A DNA stretch of 64,000 bases, taken from Candidatus Tokpelaia hoelldoblerii (GTDB taxonomy: Bacteria > Pseudomonadota > Alphaproteobacteria > Rhizobiales > Rhizobiaceae). A program made the translations under genes and the position numbers. Of the stretch, positions 45,534 to 55,301 are shown piece by piece; position 1 is the stretch's first letter; every line of letters starts with the position of its first letter. The notes below the pieces were generated by a model that saw only the letters and a program-made list of their open reading frames with translations, did no database searches and had not been told where the DNA came from. The stretch lies in NCBI GenBank assembly GCA_002005325.1, contig CP017315.1, positions 868,001 to 932,000 on the forward strand, read 5' to 3'.

Positions 45534-47897
45534 TTAGCGATTTCCAGAACTGATACCAAAATCCCCGATGGTCCGGAAGGATATGCCCAAGCTGAACTTA
45601 TGGGCGGGAGAATCGCTTCTTTCACCCGGATTGCGTGTTTGCATATATCCAAGCATGATGGCAAAACATTCGTCCTCATAGGAGAAGGCAGTGCCAGCCC
45701 GCACCAGAGTTTCGGATACAAGGTCATAGCTGGCAAAGACATTCGTCTGCCAGTTGTCATTAAACTTGTAGTTTCCCTGAACGCTGACTTCCTGCCTTTT
45801 GTTTTTATAGCCGTATTCCGGCTGGCTTTCGATATAGGCATATTGTGTGCCAAAGCCGAAACGCCGCCACTGCTGGCGCATATCCAGTTCGCCGCGTTTT
45901 ATCGCCATATTACCTTCGTCAAAGCGCCCGCGGGCTGCAAAGGAAAATCCCTGGCCATTATCAGCACCAAGCATGGCGACATAATCGGAGCGCGACTTTT
46001 CAAGGCCGGAATCGGCGCCGACATGCGTAACATCACGGGCGGCGAATGAATTTCTGCCAGAAAGGTGATAGGACTGCCCGGCAAGGCCATAGAGCGACCA
46101 GCCGGTATCAAAATTGCCGGAATAGCGTACACCCAGATTGGCGCGTGTGCCACCTTCCACCCGGTCATAGCCGGAAAACTTGTCCCGTTGAAACAGCGTT
46201 GTTGCATCAAAAACAAAGCTTTGGGCATCTTCATTGACGAGCTTGCCGGTATATTGCTCATTATTACGGGCAAAAATCTGTGCGACCGGCTCGATAATAT
46301 GGCTGGAATTGAGTGCCGAAAACAAAAGGGGATAACGCGCTTCAAGCCCGGCTGTGGCCATACCGCGGAAAGCGTTTGAACGCAACTCAATCGGGTCATA
46401 ATTCTGGTTGGTATCAATAACAATGCCATCACCGCGCAAAGCCAGAACCGGAGTGAGAACAAAACCGCTGCTGCCTATAAAGGTTCGTTTCCATTCTGTT
46501 TCACCGGTAAGACGGCCATTGGTGCCATGCATACCGGCAAGGCGCGGGGTGGATAGCGGATTGCCAAACTGGTCTGTATAGGCAAAATCCGCCCTGTCAC
46601 GGTAAAGCACCTGCATATTGCCGGTAAATTTCAATTCACCGCCATAGACCGGATGATCGGCAATACGGGTATAATCAATACGCGGCAGCACCCATGGTTG
46701 TCTGGAGGCGCGTTCCAGCGGATTGTTTTTGCGCAGATTTTCCTGAACATTGAAATGATACAGGCGCATGTCAAAATAATTGCGCCCTGAAAGACCGGTC
46801 AGGTAAATTTTCGAGCGTTGAACATCGCGGTTATAGCCTTTGATATCATAGGTACGGGCGAAATTATGGTCAGATTGCGCCAGGACATCCCAGCCATATT
46901 TCCAGCGCGGGTTGAGTTCAAACTGCCCTTTTGTCGCCAGCATATAACGGTTGGTCTGCTGTCTGTCGATCGAGCGATAATTAAAAGCATCACGGCTGTT
47001 CTGGTATATATGGGCAAAACGTACATTATAGCTGCCGTTTTCAAGACGGTGACGCCATTCACCCTCGGCCAGCACGCCCTGCTTGGTCAGGCCTGTTGCT
47101 GAAAAGGTAAAATCATAATGGGGCGCCAGATTCCAGAAATAGGAATTTGTCATGCCAAAACCAAGCTTGCTTTTATAAGAAAAAGCGGGAGCTAAAAAAC
47201 CGCTTTTTCTTTTTACTGTCGGGTCGGCCATTTCAAAAACAGGCAGCCAACCAACCGTTTTACCAAACATTTCAAAGCGGCTGTCTTCAAAACGCATGGT
47301 TTTGGTGGCGGCATTCCAGATAATTCTTTTGGCCTTGACCTGCCAGAGCACGTCCTTGTCCGGTTTGGCATAACACGGCTCGCAGGCTGTATAGGCACCA
47401 TTGTTGAAAACAGTCATCTGCCCCATGCTGCGTTCAGCACTTTCGGCAGCAAAATAGGTTTTGTCAGTGGTTTCCGCCTGCAGGCTGTTGATGAAACCTT
47501 CCCCCAGGTCATCCGTCAGGTCGATCTGGTCAGCATATAATTTTGTTCCCTTGCTATCGACAATTTCAACATTGCCATGGGCCATGACCCGTTTTGTCGC
47601 CTGATTGTAGGTAATGCTTTGCGCAACAATGTGATTGCCGTCATATTCAACTTGCACATTTCCCCGTGCGGTGATGGTGCTGGCTTCCCGGTCATAGACA
47701 AGTTCATCCGCTGACAGCAGCATGCGCGAATCATCTGCTTTTGCGCTTTTCTGATCCATAAAGTCTGATAATGCCTGCGCCTGGGCAGGGGGCGTGGCAG
47801 ACAGAGGGGAAAGGGCAAATACACAGACAAGCGCAGTGCCGCAGACAAGCTGCCTGAAACGCATGGTATCATGAATGCGTTTTCTTGTTTTTGACAC
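45534..47897 (-). CDS. lptD: LPS assembly outer-membrane protein LptD
   Basis: A 787-residue protein that inserts lipopolysaccharide into the outer leaflet. The GTG at 47897 overlaps the lptG stop by one base and has AGGGAGG upstream, so I prefer it to other starts. A signal peptide ends near PPAQA-QA. An OstA/LptA-like beta-jellyroll (about 55-170) is followed by a large barrel. GAYTACEPCYAKP is the alphaproteobacterial Cys motif. It receives LPS from the bridge powered by LptB with LptF and LptG. Confidence 0.94.
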   Translation of the reverse strand: MSKTRKRIHDTMRFRQLVCGTALVCVFALSPLSATPPAQAQALSDFMDQKSAKADDSRMLLSADELVYDREASTITARGNVQVEYDGNHIVAQSITYNQATKRVMAHGNVEIVDSKGTKLYADQIDLTDDLGEGFINSLQAETTDKTYFAAESAERSMGQMTVFNNGAYTACEPCYAKPDKDVLWQVKAKRIIWNAATKTMRFEDSRFEMFGKTVGWLPVFEMADPTVKRKSGFLAPAFSYKSKLGFGMTNSYFWNLAPHYDFTFSATGLTKQGVLAEGEWRHRLENGSYNVRFAHIYQNSRDAFNYRSIDRQQTNRYMLATKGQFELNPRWKYGWDVLAQSDHNFARTYDIKGYNRDVQRSKIYLTGLSGRNYFDMRLYHFNVQENLRKNNPLERASRQPWVLPRIDYTRIADHPVYGGELKFTGNMQVLYRDRADFAYTDQFGNPLSTPRLAGMHGTNGRLTGETEWKRTFIGSSGFVLTPVLALRGDGIVIDTNQNYDPIELRSNAFRGMATAGLEARYPLLFSALNSSHIIEPVAQIFARNNEQYTGKLVNEDAQSFVFDATTLFQRDKFSGYDRVEGGTRANLGVRYSGNFDTGWSLYGLAGQSYHLSGRNSFAARDVTHVGADSGLEKSRSDYVAMLGADNGQGFSFAARGRFDEGNMAIKRGELDMRQQWRRFGFGTQYAYIESQPEYGYKNKRQEVSVQGNYKFNDNWQTNVFASYDLVSETLVRAGTAFSYEDECFAIMLGYMQTRNPGERSDSPAHKFSLGISFRTIGDFGISSGNR

Positions 47898-48985
47898 TAC
47901 CCATCCTCCCTGTAGAGAAGAAACGATACACTGAAAAACACTGCAATCAGAACAGGAATCCACGCAGCAATGATTGGCGGAACAATGCCGGCGTTGCCAA
48001 AAGCCCGCGCCAGCACCGTTACTACATAAAGCACGAAACCGGCCAGAATGCCACCTAAAATCATGACATCCGACTGGCCGGAACGCATAAATTTCAACGA
48101 GACAGTTGCGGCGATCAGCGTCATTGCAACGAGAAGTGCCGGTAACGCAATGATGGATTGCAGGTACATATCAAACTCATGGGCCGGATAGCCAAAAGAA
48201 CGCACGACTTTAATTTTGTGGGGTAATTCATAAAACGGGATGGATTCGGGTTCAGCAAAACGTTCCTCGACAAATTCAGGCTCCAGCAAAGTGGCGATTC
48301 GCATTTCGGCATGTTTTTCCCGCGGTTGGCCGCGGCGTGTCTGATAAACATCAAACAGCTGCCAGTAGCCTTTTTCAAGACGGGCGCTGCGGGCGTTTAA
48401 ACGGTCATAGATTGTATCATCCCCGTTGCGGCGTATAACGGTGACATCTTCCAGCAGGCGGCCACGGTCAAGCACCATATTGGCGCCGATGGTTGCTGTG
48501 CCTTCATCCGTGCGTTGTGTCAGCCACAAGGCGCGGCTGCTGTTGACGGGAACGGTGGAATTGCCGCGCCAGGCGGAAATGATATTTTCAGCTTTTGCTG
48601 TCCCCCATGAAGCGAGCGGATTGACAGCCACCACTGCCAGCAGGCCGAATAAAAAAGCGCCCAGACAGAAAGGAAACAGAAACTGCCAGACAGAAACGCC
48701 GCTTGCCCGGGTGACAACAAGCTCAAGCCGCCGGTTCAGTGAAATCAGCGTGACCATAGCGGAAAACAGGGCGACAAACGGAAAAATCTGCTGCATGATA
48801 AAAGGAATGCGCAATGCCGAAATGGCAAAAGCGCCCAGCGAGCTGTAACCCGGCAGATTGGCGATACGGCTGGCGTTTATGGTGAAATCCAGCAGCAGGG
48901 AAAGCATAAAAACAGCCAGCAGGAAATAAAATGTCACCCTGACATAGCGCATGAAAAAATAGCGGCCCAGTGTCCAGCCAATCAT
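47897..48985 (-). CDS. lptG: LPS export permease LptG
   Basis: A 362-residue YjgP/YjgQ-family permease with six helices and a large periplasmic jellyroll domain between helices three and four. It starts MIGWTLGRYFFMRYVRVTFYF. It overlaps lptF by 4 bases at its start and lptD by one at its end. With LptF and the ATPase LptB it extracts LPS from the inner membrane. LptB is not in the window. Confidence 0.93.
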   Translation of the reverse strand: MIGWTLGRYFFMRYVRVTFYFLLAVFMLSLLLDFTINASRIANLPGYSSLGAFAISALRIPFIMQQIFPFVALFSAMVTLISLNRRLELVVTRASGVSVWQFLFPFCLGAFLFGLLAVVAVNPLASWGTAKAENIISAWRGNSTVPVNSSRALWLTQRTDEGTATIGANMVLDRGRLLEDVTVIRRNGDDTIYDRLNARSARLEKGYWQLFDVYQTRRGQPREKHAEMRIATLLEPEFVEERFAEPESIPFYELPHKIKVVRSFGYPAHEFDMYLQSIIALPALLVAMTLIAATVSLKFMRSGQSDVMILGGILAGFVLYVVTVLARAFGNAGIVPPIIAAWIPVLIAVFFSVSFLLYREDG

Positions 48986-50166
48986 GATGATCCCCCGTTT
49001 TTATTATGGGAACGCACAAGGAAGCTTTTCAACCGGATAAGGAAGCGTTCAAACCGGTATCCCCAACTTGCCGGTATGCGGATTTGCCGGTTTGTCGCCA
49101 GTATGAAAATCAAAATCGCGCTGATGACAAGCGGCATTATATAAAGCAGGGGAATATAAGCGGGATCATTGTTGCTGCGTTTTTCAAAGAAGTAGCTGAG
49201 GAAAAAGACAATCAGCGACAAAAAGACCGCTGTGAAGGTTGAGGATGTCGACCGTTCACGATGCGAGCGTGCGTCCCCTGTTGCCGCCAGCGCAATGAGG
49301 GCAAAAACAAAAGGATAGAGCCAGTTGGTGAAACGGCGGTGCAATTCTGCTGTATAGCGCAGAAAATAGCGCTGATAGGAAGGATCATTGCGGTCAGGAG
49401 AAAGGAGCTTGCTTAAAAACTGGTGTTCCGGCATGATGCGGACGGCTTCTGTCGCAGGGGTGAATTCGTCCAGATTAAGCGTATAGGAATTATAATCGAC
49501 AGTGGAAATCATGCCGCTTTTGTAATCACGCCGCTGAATCTGCCCGCCCTTCAGAATCAGGAAATTATCACCATCCTTGCTTATAACCATGCCGCTGGCG
49601 GCTGAGTTGATCTGTTCAAATTCAGGATTGCCACGGTCAACAAGCGTTAAACGGCGCAGGCTGCCATCCGCGCGGCGCTCGCCGATTTCTATCAGAAGGT
49701 TGTCGCCGATCGGGCGGAAACTGCCTTCCTGCAACAGCAGGTTGACCATGTCGCCATGGGCGTTTGCCAGCATATAGCGCCTTGTTTGCAGGGCATGCGG
49801 GGAAATAAAGTTGAGAATCAGAAATGAAACGATGGAAACAACACCCCCGAGCAGCAGGACAGGCCGCCAGATCACCCGCCGCGGCGCACCGCTGGCGGTG
49901 ATAACAACAAGCTCGGAATCCTGATTCATCATTGAAAATGTTTGTGCGACCGCAATCACCAGTGCGAAAGGCATTACAAGATAGATGGCAGAGGGGATAA
50001 ACAGAGAGGAGAATTTCAGAATTGAAAACAGGGTCTGCCCGTTGGTGAGCAGAAAATCAATGCGTCCCAGCAGTTGCACTGTCCAGGTGATACTGATGGC
50101 AACCGCAAAAACGGCAAAAAACAGGATACAGATCCGCCGCAATATATAGGTTTCAATAAGATACAT
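48982..50166 (-). CDS. lptF: LPS export permease LptF
   Basis: A 394-residue YjgP/YjgQ-family permease, first gene of lptF-lptG-lptD-surA. The opening YLIETYILRRICILFFAVFA and the MNQDSELVVITASGAPRRVI coupling-helix region are typical. A roughly 197-base divergent gap to pepA must hold promoters for both directions; no clear operator was seen there. Confidence 0.93.
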   Translation of the reverse strand: MYLIETYILRRICILFFAVFAVAISITWTVQLLGRIDFLLTNGQTLFSILKFSSLFIPSAIYLVMPFALVIAVAQTFSMMNQDSELVVITASGAPRRVIWRPVLLLGGVVSIVSFLILNFISPHALQTRRYMLANAHGDMVNLLLQEGSFRPIGDNLLIEIGERRADGSLRRLTLVDRGNPEFEQINSAASGMVISKDGDNFLILKGGQIQRRDYKSGMISTVDYNSYTLNLDEFTPATEAVRIMPEHQFLSKLLSPDRNDPSYQRYFLRYTAELHRRFTNWLYPFVFALIALAATGDARSHRERSTSSTFTAVFLSLIVFFLSYFFEKRSNNDPAYIPLLYIMPLVISAILIFILATNRQIRIPASWGYRFERFLIRLKSFLVRSHNKNGGSS

Positions 50167-50363
50167 GAAGTCTGTTTATATCCTCGCGATCATCAGCACG
50201 GTGCTGCCGGTATCGCAATCATGTTAATGCTGCGTAAATAAATATGATATTTGGTTTGTGATTCAATGTCTATGGATGAGAAATCAAATACCAGCCTTAT
50301 TGTGTTTGGTCCCGAATTGTTGATAATGTCAAAATCAGGTTTTGTACGGTTTACAGGGTATAT

Positions 50364-51848
50364 ATGATGTCGCGAAAAATACAAATTAAAAGTGTTGAAA
50401 TTGCAGAGCCGGTCAAAGGCACACTTGTTGTTTTTATGGATGAACAGGGAAATTTTGCGCAGCCCGCTTTGACGGTTGCCGGGAAGGATCTGCTCGAGCG
50501 GCTGGTGAAGGTCACTGATTTTAAAGGCGAAAAATGCAAGTATGTTGAAACGGTGGCGCTGGAAGGAGCGGGGTTTGAACGCCTGATTGTTGTCGGCACA
50601 GGCAAGCCGGCTGCACTGGTGCAGGATGACTGGATGAAACTTGGCGGCGCGAGCCTGGCGGCGGCAGGCAAGGCAGAAAATATAAGCATTTTGCCTGTTG
50701 TGGCGGATTATGCCCTGAATGCCAATAATATGACAGATTTTTTATGCGGCCTTTATCTGCGTCATTATGTTTTTGACACATACAAGCAGGAAAAGCCGAA
50801 GGTAAAAAAATCTTCTTTGCATGTTGAGGTCATGGCGGAGAATGCTGCTGAAACACAGGGCTTTCTGGAACTGGCGCAAGGCTTGGCGCAGAGTGTCAAT
50901 TTTGCCCGCGATCTGGTCAATGAACCTGCCAATTGCCTCGGAACTGATGAATTTGTCGAGCAAATCACCACCTTGCGTGATTTGGGCGTGACAGTTGAGA
51001 TTTTAGCACAAAAAGATATGGAAAAGCTGGGGCTGGCGGCGCTGCTTGGTGTTGCGCGCGGTTCACGCCGGCCGCCTTATCTGGCAGTTATGCACTGGAA
51101 CGGTGCGCCCGCGCAAAAACAGCCTGTCGCTCTGGTCGGCAAGGGTGTGGTGTTTGACAGCGGCGGTATTTCCGTCAAGCCTGCTGCCGGTATGGAAGAT
51201 ATGAAAGGCGATATGGGCGGTGCGGCTGCTGTTGTCGGAACCATGCGTGCATTGGCAGTGCGCAAGGCAAGGGCTAATATTGTCGGTGTTGTCGGCTTGG
51301 TTGAAAATATGCCTGACGGCAATGCGCAAAGGCCCGGCGATGTGGTTAAATCCATGTCCGGCCAGACCATTGAGGTTATCAATACGGATGCAGAAGGACG
51401 GCTGGTCCTGGCTGATGCGCTGTGGTTTACCAAAGAGCGTTTCAAACCGCGGTTGATGATTGACCTTGCGACTTTGACCGGCGCCATTATGGTGGCGCTC
51501 GGCCTGCATCATGCCGGGCTTTTCAGTAATGATGATGATCTGGCTGAAAACCTCTGTGCTGCCGGGCAGCAAACCGGTGAAAAACTGTGGCGTATGCCGC
51601 TGGGGGAAGCCTATGATAAACAGATTGATTCCAAAATTGCCGATATGCGCAACAGTTCGGGCCGCCTGGGCGGTTCTATTACCGCAGCGCAGTTTTTGCA
51701 GCGTTTTGTCGGTGATATGCCGTGGGCGCATCTTGATATTGCCGGTACAGCGATGGATGCCCCCAAAAATGAATATAACATTTCCTGGGGTTCAGGTTTC
51801 GGGGTGCGTCTTCTGGACAGGCTGATTGCCGATTTTTACGAGGATTGA
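50364..51848 (+). CDS. pepA: Leucyl aminopeptidase
   Basis: A 494-residue M17 peptidase that removes N-terminal residues from peptides in the cytoplasm with two metal ions. The catalytic domain has VGKGVVFDSGGISVKP and the signature NTDAEGRLVLADAL. The N-terminal macro-like domain is about 1-160. It lies 3 bases upstream of the holC start codon, as in other proteobacteria where pepA and holC are neighbours. Confidence 0.95.
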   Translation: MMSRKIQIKSVEIAEPVKGTLVVFMDEQGNFAQPALTVAGKDLLERLVKVTDFKGEKCKYVETVALEGAGFERLIVVGTGKPAALVQDDWMKLGGASLAAAGKAENISILPVVADYALNANNMTDFLCGLYLRHYVFDTYKQEKPKVKKSSLHVEVMAENAAETQGFLELAQGLAQSVNFARDLVNEPANCLGTDEFVEQITTLRDLGVTVEILAQKDMEKLGLAALLGVARGSRRPPYLAVMHWNGAPAQKQPVALVGKGVVFDSGGISVKPAAGMEDMKGDMGGAAAVVGTMRALAVRKARANIVGVVGLVENMPDGNAQRPGDVVKSMSGQTIEVINTDAEGRLVLADALWFTKERFKPRLMIDLATLTGAIMVALGLHHAGLFSNDDDLAENLCAAGQQTGEKLWRMPLGEAYDKQIDSKIADMRNSSGRLGGSITAAQFLQRFVGDMPWAHLDIAGTAMDAPKNEYNISWGSGFGVRLLDRLIADFYED

Positions 51849-51851
51849 GCT

Positions 51852-52301
51852 TTGGCGGAAGTTCTTTTTTACCACCTGACAGAATCAAGACTGGAGGAAA
51901 CGCTTCCCGGGCTGGTGGAGCGTTCATTGCAGCGCGGCTGGCGGGTGGTTATCCAGTGTGCGGGTGAAGAACGCCGCGACGCCCTGGATGGCCTGTTATG
52001 GACATGGGCGGATGAATCTTTCACCGCCCATGGGACAGACAGGGATAAATGGCTGCAGGAACAGCCGGTTTTCCTGACAGTCAGCAATGGCAATCCTAAT
52101 AAAGCGCAGGTGCGCTTTTGTGTGGAAGGCGCGTTATGTGACGACCCGCAGAATTATGAGCGCCTGGTTATCATGTTTGACGGGCTGGATATGGATTTGC
52201 TGGATAAAACGCGGAGCCAATGGAAGCTTTTAAAAGAGCAGGGCCATATGCTGACCTATTGGCAACAAACACCCGACAGGCGTTGGGAGAAAAAGGCTTG
52301 A
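51852..52301 (+). CDS. holC: DNA polymerase III chi subunit
   Basis: A 149-residue clamp-loader accessory subunit that links the polymerase to SSB. The opening EVLFYHLTESRLEETLPGLV and the later FTAHGTDRDKWLQEQPVFL fit the family. The start is TTG at 51852, giving the conserved opening MAEVLFYHL, with GAGGA about 8 bases upstream. It follows pepA by 3 bases. A 54-codon membrane protein gene follows directly. Confidence 0.9.
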   Translation: MAEVLFYHLTESRLEETLPGLVERSLQRGWRVVIQCAGEERRDALDGLLWTWADESFTAHGTDRDKWLQEQPVFLTVSNGNPNKAQVRFCVEGALCDDPQNYERLVIMFDGLDMDLLDKTRSQWKLLKEQGHMLTYWQQTPDRRWEKKA

Positions 52302-52466
52302 ATGCGCTTGACACCAATTATTCTATCAGCAATCGGCTTGTGGGGGCTGATTTATCCTGAAACATTGCTGGATGAGACATCCGGTGGCGGCCGCTGGGTT
52401 TTTGCCACAATTCTGGCTTTGGGGCTTTTTGCTCTCTGGCGTGCAGGCAGGCGGAACAAACGCTGA
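52302..52466 (+). CDS. Small membrane protein, 54 residues
   Basis: A 54-codon frame whose ATG follows the holC stop codon at once. It begins MRLTPIILSAIGLWGLIYP and ends LFALWRAGRRNKR. Two hydrophobic segments (about 4-18 and 33-47) and a basic C-terminus suggest a hairpin membrane protein. AAAAAGG lies about 6 bases upstream within holC. Codon use matches the neighbours, so I think it is real. No family recognised. Confidence 0.6.
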   Translation: MRLTPIILSAIGLWGLIYPETLLDETSGGGRWVFATILALGLFALWRAGRRNKR

Positions 52467-52508
52467 TGCTGCCGGGCATGGCAGCGCTTTTGCCGCCATG
52501 CTGTTGCC

Positions 52509-53813
52509 TTAGGAAGAGATTTCCCTGTTGGAAAAGAGAAACAAGCAGAGCAGCGATATCAGGGCGCTGGCCAGCAAATAATAGCCAAGGTAGGCTGTGT
52601 CATTGTATTTCTGCATCAGGAGGGTGGAAATATACGGGGCAAATGATCCGCCCAGAATTCCGGCAAGATTAAAGGTTATGGACGCACCGGTATAACGCAA
52701 GGCGGTAGGAAAAGGAGAAGCGAGAACAGCGCCGATTGGTCCGTAGGTCATGCCCATGATGCCGAGCCCGGCCATGGAAAGGCCGAATGCTCCCCAAACG
52801 CCATGATCCAGAAACCAGGGCATGGTGAAGGAGAACAGGCCGATAGACAGTGTGACAAGCATCATCAGCCGCCGCCGCCCGACAATATCGGAAAGATAGC
52901 CGGAAACCGGAATGAGCAGGCAGAAGAAGATGGCTCCGGCCAGTTCAATCTCAAGCGCCTGATGCAGCGGCAGATGCATGACGGTCTGGGTGTAGCTCAA
53001 AAGATAGGCTGTGAACATATGGAACAGCACGAATGTGGCCATAGCGGCAAAGGATCCAAGAATCAGCGCCCGCGGATATTTGAGAACAACATCAACAATG
53101 GGATATTTAACCCGTTCTTCACGGGCGACGGCTTTTTTGAATTCAGCTGTTTCGCTGATGGTGAGGCGAACCCACAGCCCGATAACGATCAGCACAATAC
53201 TGACAAGAAACGGAATGCGCCAGCCCCAGCTGAGAAGCTGATTTTCCGAGAAAAAGCGCAGCATGATCCAGAATGTGCCCGCCGATAAAAACAGCCCGAT
53301 TGGCGCGCCGAGCTGCGGGAACATGGCATACCGGCCACGTTTTTCCTTCGGCGCGTTTTCTGTGGCGAGCAAGACCGCGCCGCCCCATTCGCCGCCAAGG
53401 CCGATTCCCTGGCCGATACGGCACAGAATCAGCAGGAAGGGCGCCCACCAGCCAAACTGCACGCCACCGATTGTTGTGTTGTAGGTTGGCAGAAAGCCGA
53501 TCAGCACAGTGGATATCCCCATACACAACAGCGCTGCCACAAGGGTGGTCTTGCGGCCTACTTTATCACCGAAATGGCCGAAAAGTACTGAGCCGACAGG
53601 ACGGGCAATAAAGGCGGCGGCAAAAACAGCAAAGGATTGCAATTGCGCGGCGGCGGCATTTCCGTTCGGGAAAAACAGCTGGGGGAAAAACAAGGCGGCG
53701 GCTGTCGCAAACACATAGAAGTCAAAAAATTCAATGGTTGTGCCGATAAGGCTTGCAATCAAAATCTGAAATGTTGAATTGCGCTTATTGGCAGTTGTGG
53801 TGGCTGGCGACAT
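52509..53813 (-). CDS. MFS transporter, metabolite:H+ symporter (MHS) family
   Basis: A 434-residue twelve-helix transporter of the group that includes ShiA, ProP and KgtP. Motifs are LIASLIGTTIEFFDFYVFAT, GHFGDKVGRKTTLVAALL and GQGIGLGGEWGGAVLLATEN. The ATG at 53813 follows GGGAGGAA; a longer reading adds an unrelated lead. It is divergent from the Pxp locus, and an acid such as 5-oxoproline or a related carboxylate is a possible but unproven substrate. Confidence 0.9.
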   Translation of the reverse strand: MSPATTTANKRNSTFQILIASLIGTTIEFFDFYVFATAAALFFPQLFFPNGNAAAAQLQSFAVFAAAFIARPVGSVLFGHFGDKVGRKTTLVAALLCMGISTVLIGFLPTYNTTIGGVQFGWWAPFLLILCRIGQGIGLGGEWGGAVLLATENAPKEKRGRYAMFPQLGAPIGLFLSAGTFWIMLRFFSENQLLSWGWRIPFLVSIVLIVIGLWVRLTISETAEFKKAVAREERVKYPIVDVVLKYPRALILGSFAAMATFVLFHMFTAYLLSYTQTVMHLPLHQALEIELAGAIFFCLLIPVSGYLSDIVGRRRLMMLVTLSIGLFSFTMPWFLDHGVWGAFGLSMAGLGIMGMTYGPIGAVLASPFPTALRYTGASITFNLAGILGGSFAPYISTLLMQKYNDTAYLGYYLLASALISLLCLFLFSNREISS

Positions 53814-53832
53814 GAAGTATTCCTCCCAAAGG

Positions 53833-53934
53833 CCTGTTATAATACAGCTGAAAAGTCTGAAAGCGATAATAAAAATTTGTTTTTCTGTCCAGAACAAAAT
53901 GATATCGCTTATAATGAAGACAGTTTATAACAGG
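53833..53934. repeat. Nested inverted repeats in the divergent MFS/ycsG promoter region
   Basis: CCTGTTATA (53833-53841) and TATAACAGG (53926-53934) are a perfect 9-bp inverted pair. Inside it, AAGCGATA (53861-53868) and TATCGCTT (53903-53910) are a perfect 8-bp pair. The centre also has an imperfect T-rich/A-rich dyad around CTGTCC. The layout could be paired regulator sites or one large hairpin. Confidence 0.45.
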
Positions 53935-53981
53935 GAATATTTCTTGAGTACACGGATGGCCGGAATTTCCGTTGAAAAATA

Positions 53982-54007
53982 TTGACATGATTACTCGTTT
54001 ATAATAT
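53982..54007 (+). promoter_or_regulatory. Candidate promoter for ycsG-pxp operon
   Basis: TTGACA at 53982-53987 and TAATAT at 54002-54007 resemble -35 and -10 boxes. The 14-base spacer is shorter than ideal, so the exact pairing is uncertain. It lies about 55 bases upstream of the ycsG start, and no other gene stands between. Confidence 0.3.
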
Positions 54008-54061
54008 TCGAAACCAATACAAAACAATGAATAAACAATGGGGAGCATTAAGGGAGAATAT

Positions 54062-55291
54062 ATGCACTCTTGCAAGGACAAAACAGCTTCGCCTGTTCGC
54101 GGATCACTTGTTGCGGCGATTTTTCTCATGGCGACTTCAGCCATCGGTCCCGGTTTTATCACTCAGACGGCAACATTTACGGTGCAACTCGGCGCGTCTT
54201 TTGCGTTTGCGATTCTTGCTTCCGTGCTGATTGATTTTGTTCTGCAGTTGAATATCTGGCGCATTATCGTTTTAACCCGCAAGCGTGCTTCTGATATTGC
54301 CAATGAGGCCTTGCCCGGCAGTGGTTATTTTCTTGCGGTGCTGATTATTGCGGGAGGCCTGGTTTTCAATATCGGCAATATTGCCGGCGGCGGCGCGGGG
54401 CTGGACGCCATGTTCGGTACAGGCAGCCAGTGGGGTGGCATCATCACGGCTGTTACCGCTGTTTTACTCTTCACCTCCGGAAAAGCCGGCCTGGCGATGG
54501 ATCGTGTTATTGTTCTGCTCGGCATCGTGATGATTATCATGACCTGCTATGTCGCTTTTGTTTCCGGGCCGCCTGTCGGAAAAGCGTTGCGGCAGACAGT
54601 CTGGCCGGAAACACTGAATTTTGCTACCATTACAACCATTGTCGGCGGCACGATCGGCGGTTACATCACCTATGCGGGGGCGCACCGCCTGCTGGATGCG
54701 GGCATTACGGGTGAAAAAAATCTCCGCCATATCACCAGAGCGGCGATGAGCGGTATTATTGTGACCGGTATCATGCGCTATGTCCTGTTTCTGGCGATTT
54801 TGGGCGTTGCCGCAGCCGGTGCGACAATTGTGTTCGCCAGGGACGCCGCCAATCCGGCGGCACAGGCGTTTGAATATGCTGCCGGTTCCTTCGGGTTACG
54901 GCTTTTCGGGCTGATCCTGTGGGCGGCCAGCATCACCAGTGTTATCGGTGCGGCTTATACATCTGTTTCCTTTATGACCGTGTTTAAAAAGAATATGACA
55001 GGCGGGCAGCGCAATATTGCAACCATGCTCTTTATTCTGATCAGTCTGGCGGTGTTCGCGTTTCTGAAAACAGCGCCAACAGCATTGCTGGTTTTTGCCG
55101 GCGGCTTTAACGGCCTGATCCTGCCTGTCGGTTTCAGTATCTTTCTTTATGTCGGTTTTATGCGCCCTGACATGATGGGCGGACACCGCTATAACCGCCC
55201 CTTGCTGTATTTGGGAACAGTCGCCTGCCTTTTCGCCTGGTATATGGGGATTGTGTCGATTAAACCTGTCTTTGCATTTCTGTCGCTGTGA
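54062..55291 (+). CDS. ycsG: NRAMP-family transporter, YcsG-like
   Basis: A 409-residue membrane protein with about eleven helices. The start has GGGAG upstream. The opening SAIGPGFITQTATFTVQLG is the NRAMP first-helix region, but the metal-binding DPGN motif of manganese transporters is replaced by GPGF. This suggests a non-metal substrate. In Bacillus the homologue ycsG sits beside ycsF (pxpA) and kipI-kipA, the same company as here, so import of 5-oxoproline or a relative is a reasonable inference. Confidence 0.86.
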   Translation: MHSCKDKTASPVRGSLVAAIFLMATSAIGPGFITQTATFTVQLGASFAFAILASVLIDFVLQLNIWRIIVLTRKRASDIANEALPGSGYFLAVLIIAGGLVFNIGNIAGGGAGLDAMFGTGSQWGGIITAVTAVLLFTSGKAGLAMDRVIVLLGIVMIIMTCYVAFVSGPPVGKALRQTVWPETLNFATITTIVGGTIGGYITYAGAHRLLDAGITGEKNLRHITRAAMSGIIVTGIMRYVLFLAILGVAAAGATIVFARDAANPAAQAFEYAAGSFGLRLFGLILWAASITSVIGAAYTSVSFMTVFKKNMTGGQRNIATMLFILISLAVFAFLKTAPTALLVFAGGFNGLILPVGFSIFLYVGFMRPDMMGGHRYNRPLLYLGTVACLFAWYMGIVSIKPVFAFLSL

Positions 55292-55301
55292 GGGGAAAGC
55301 C

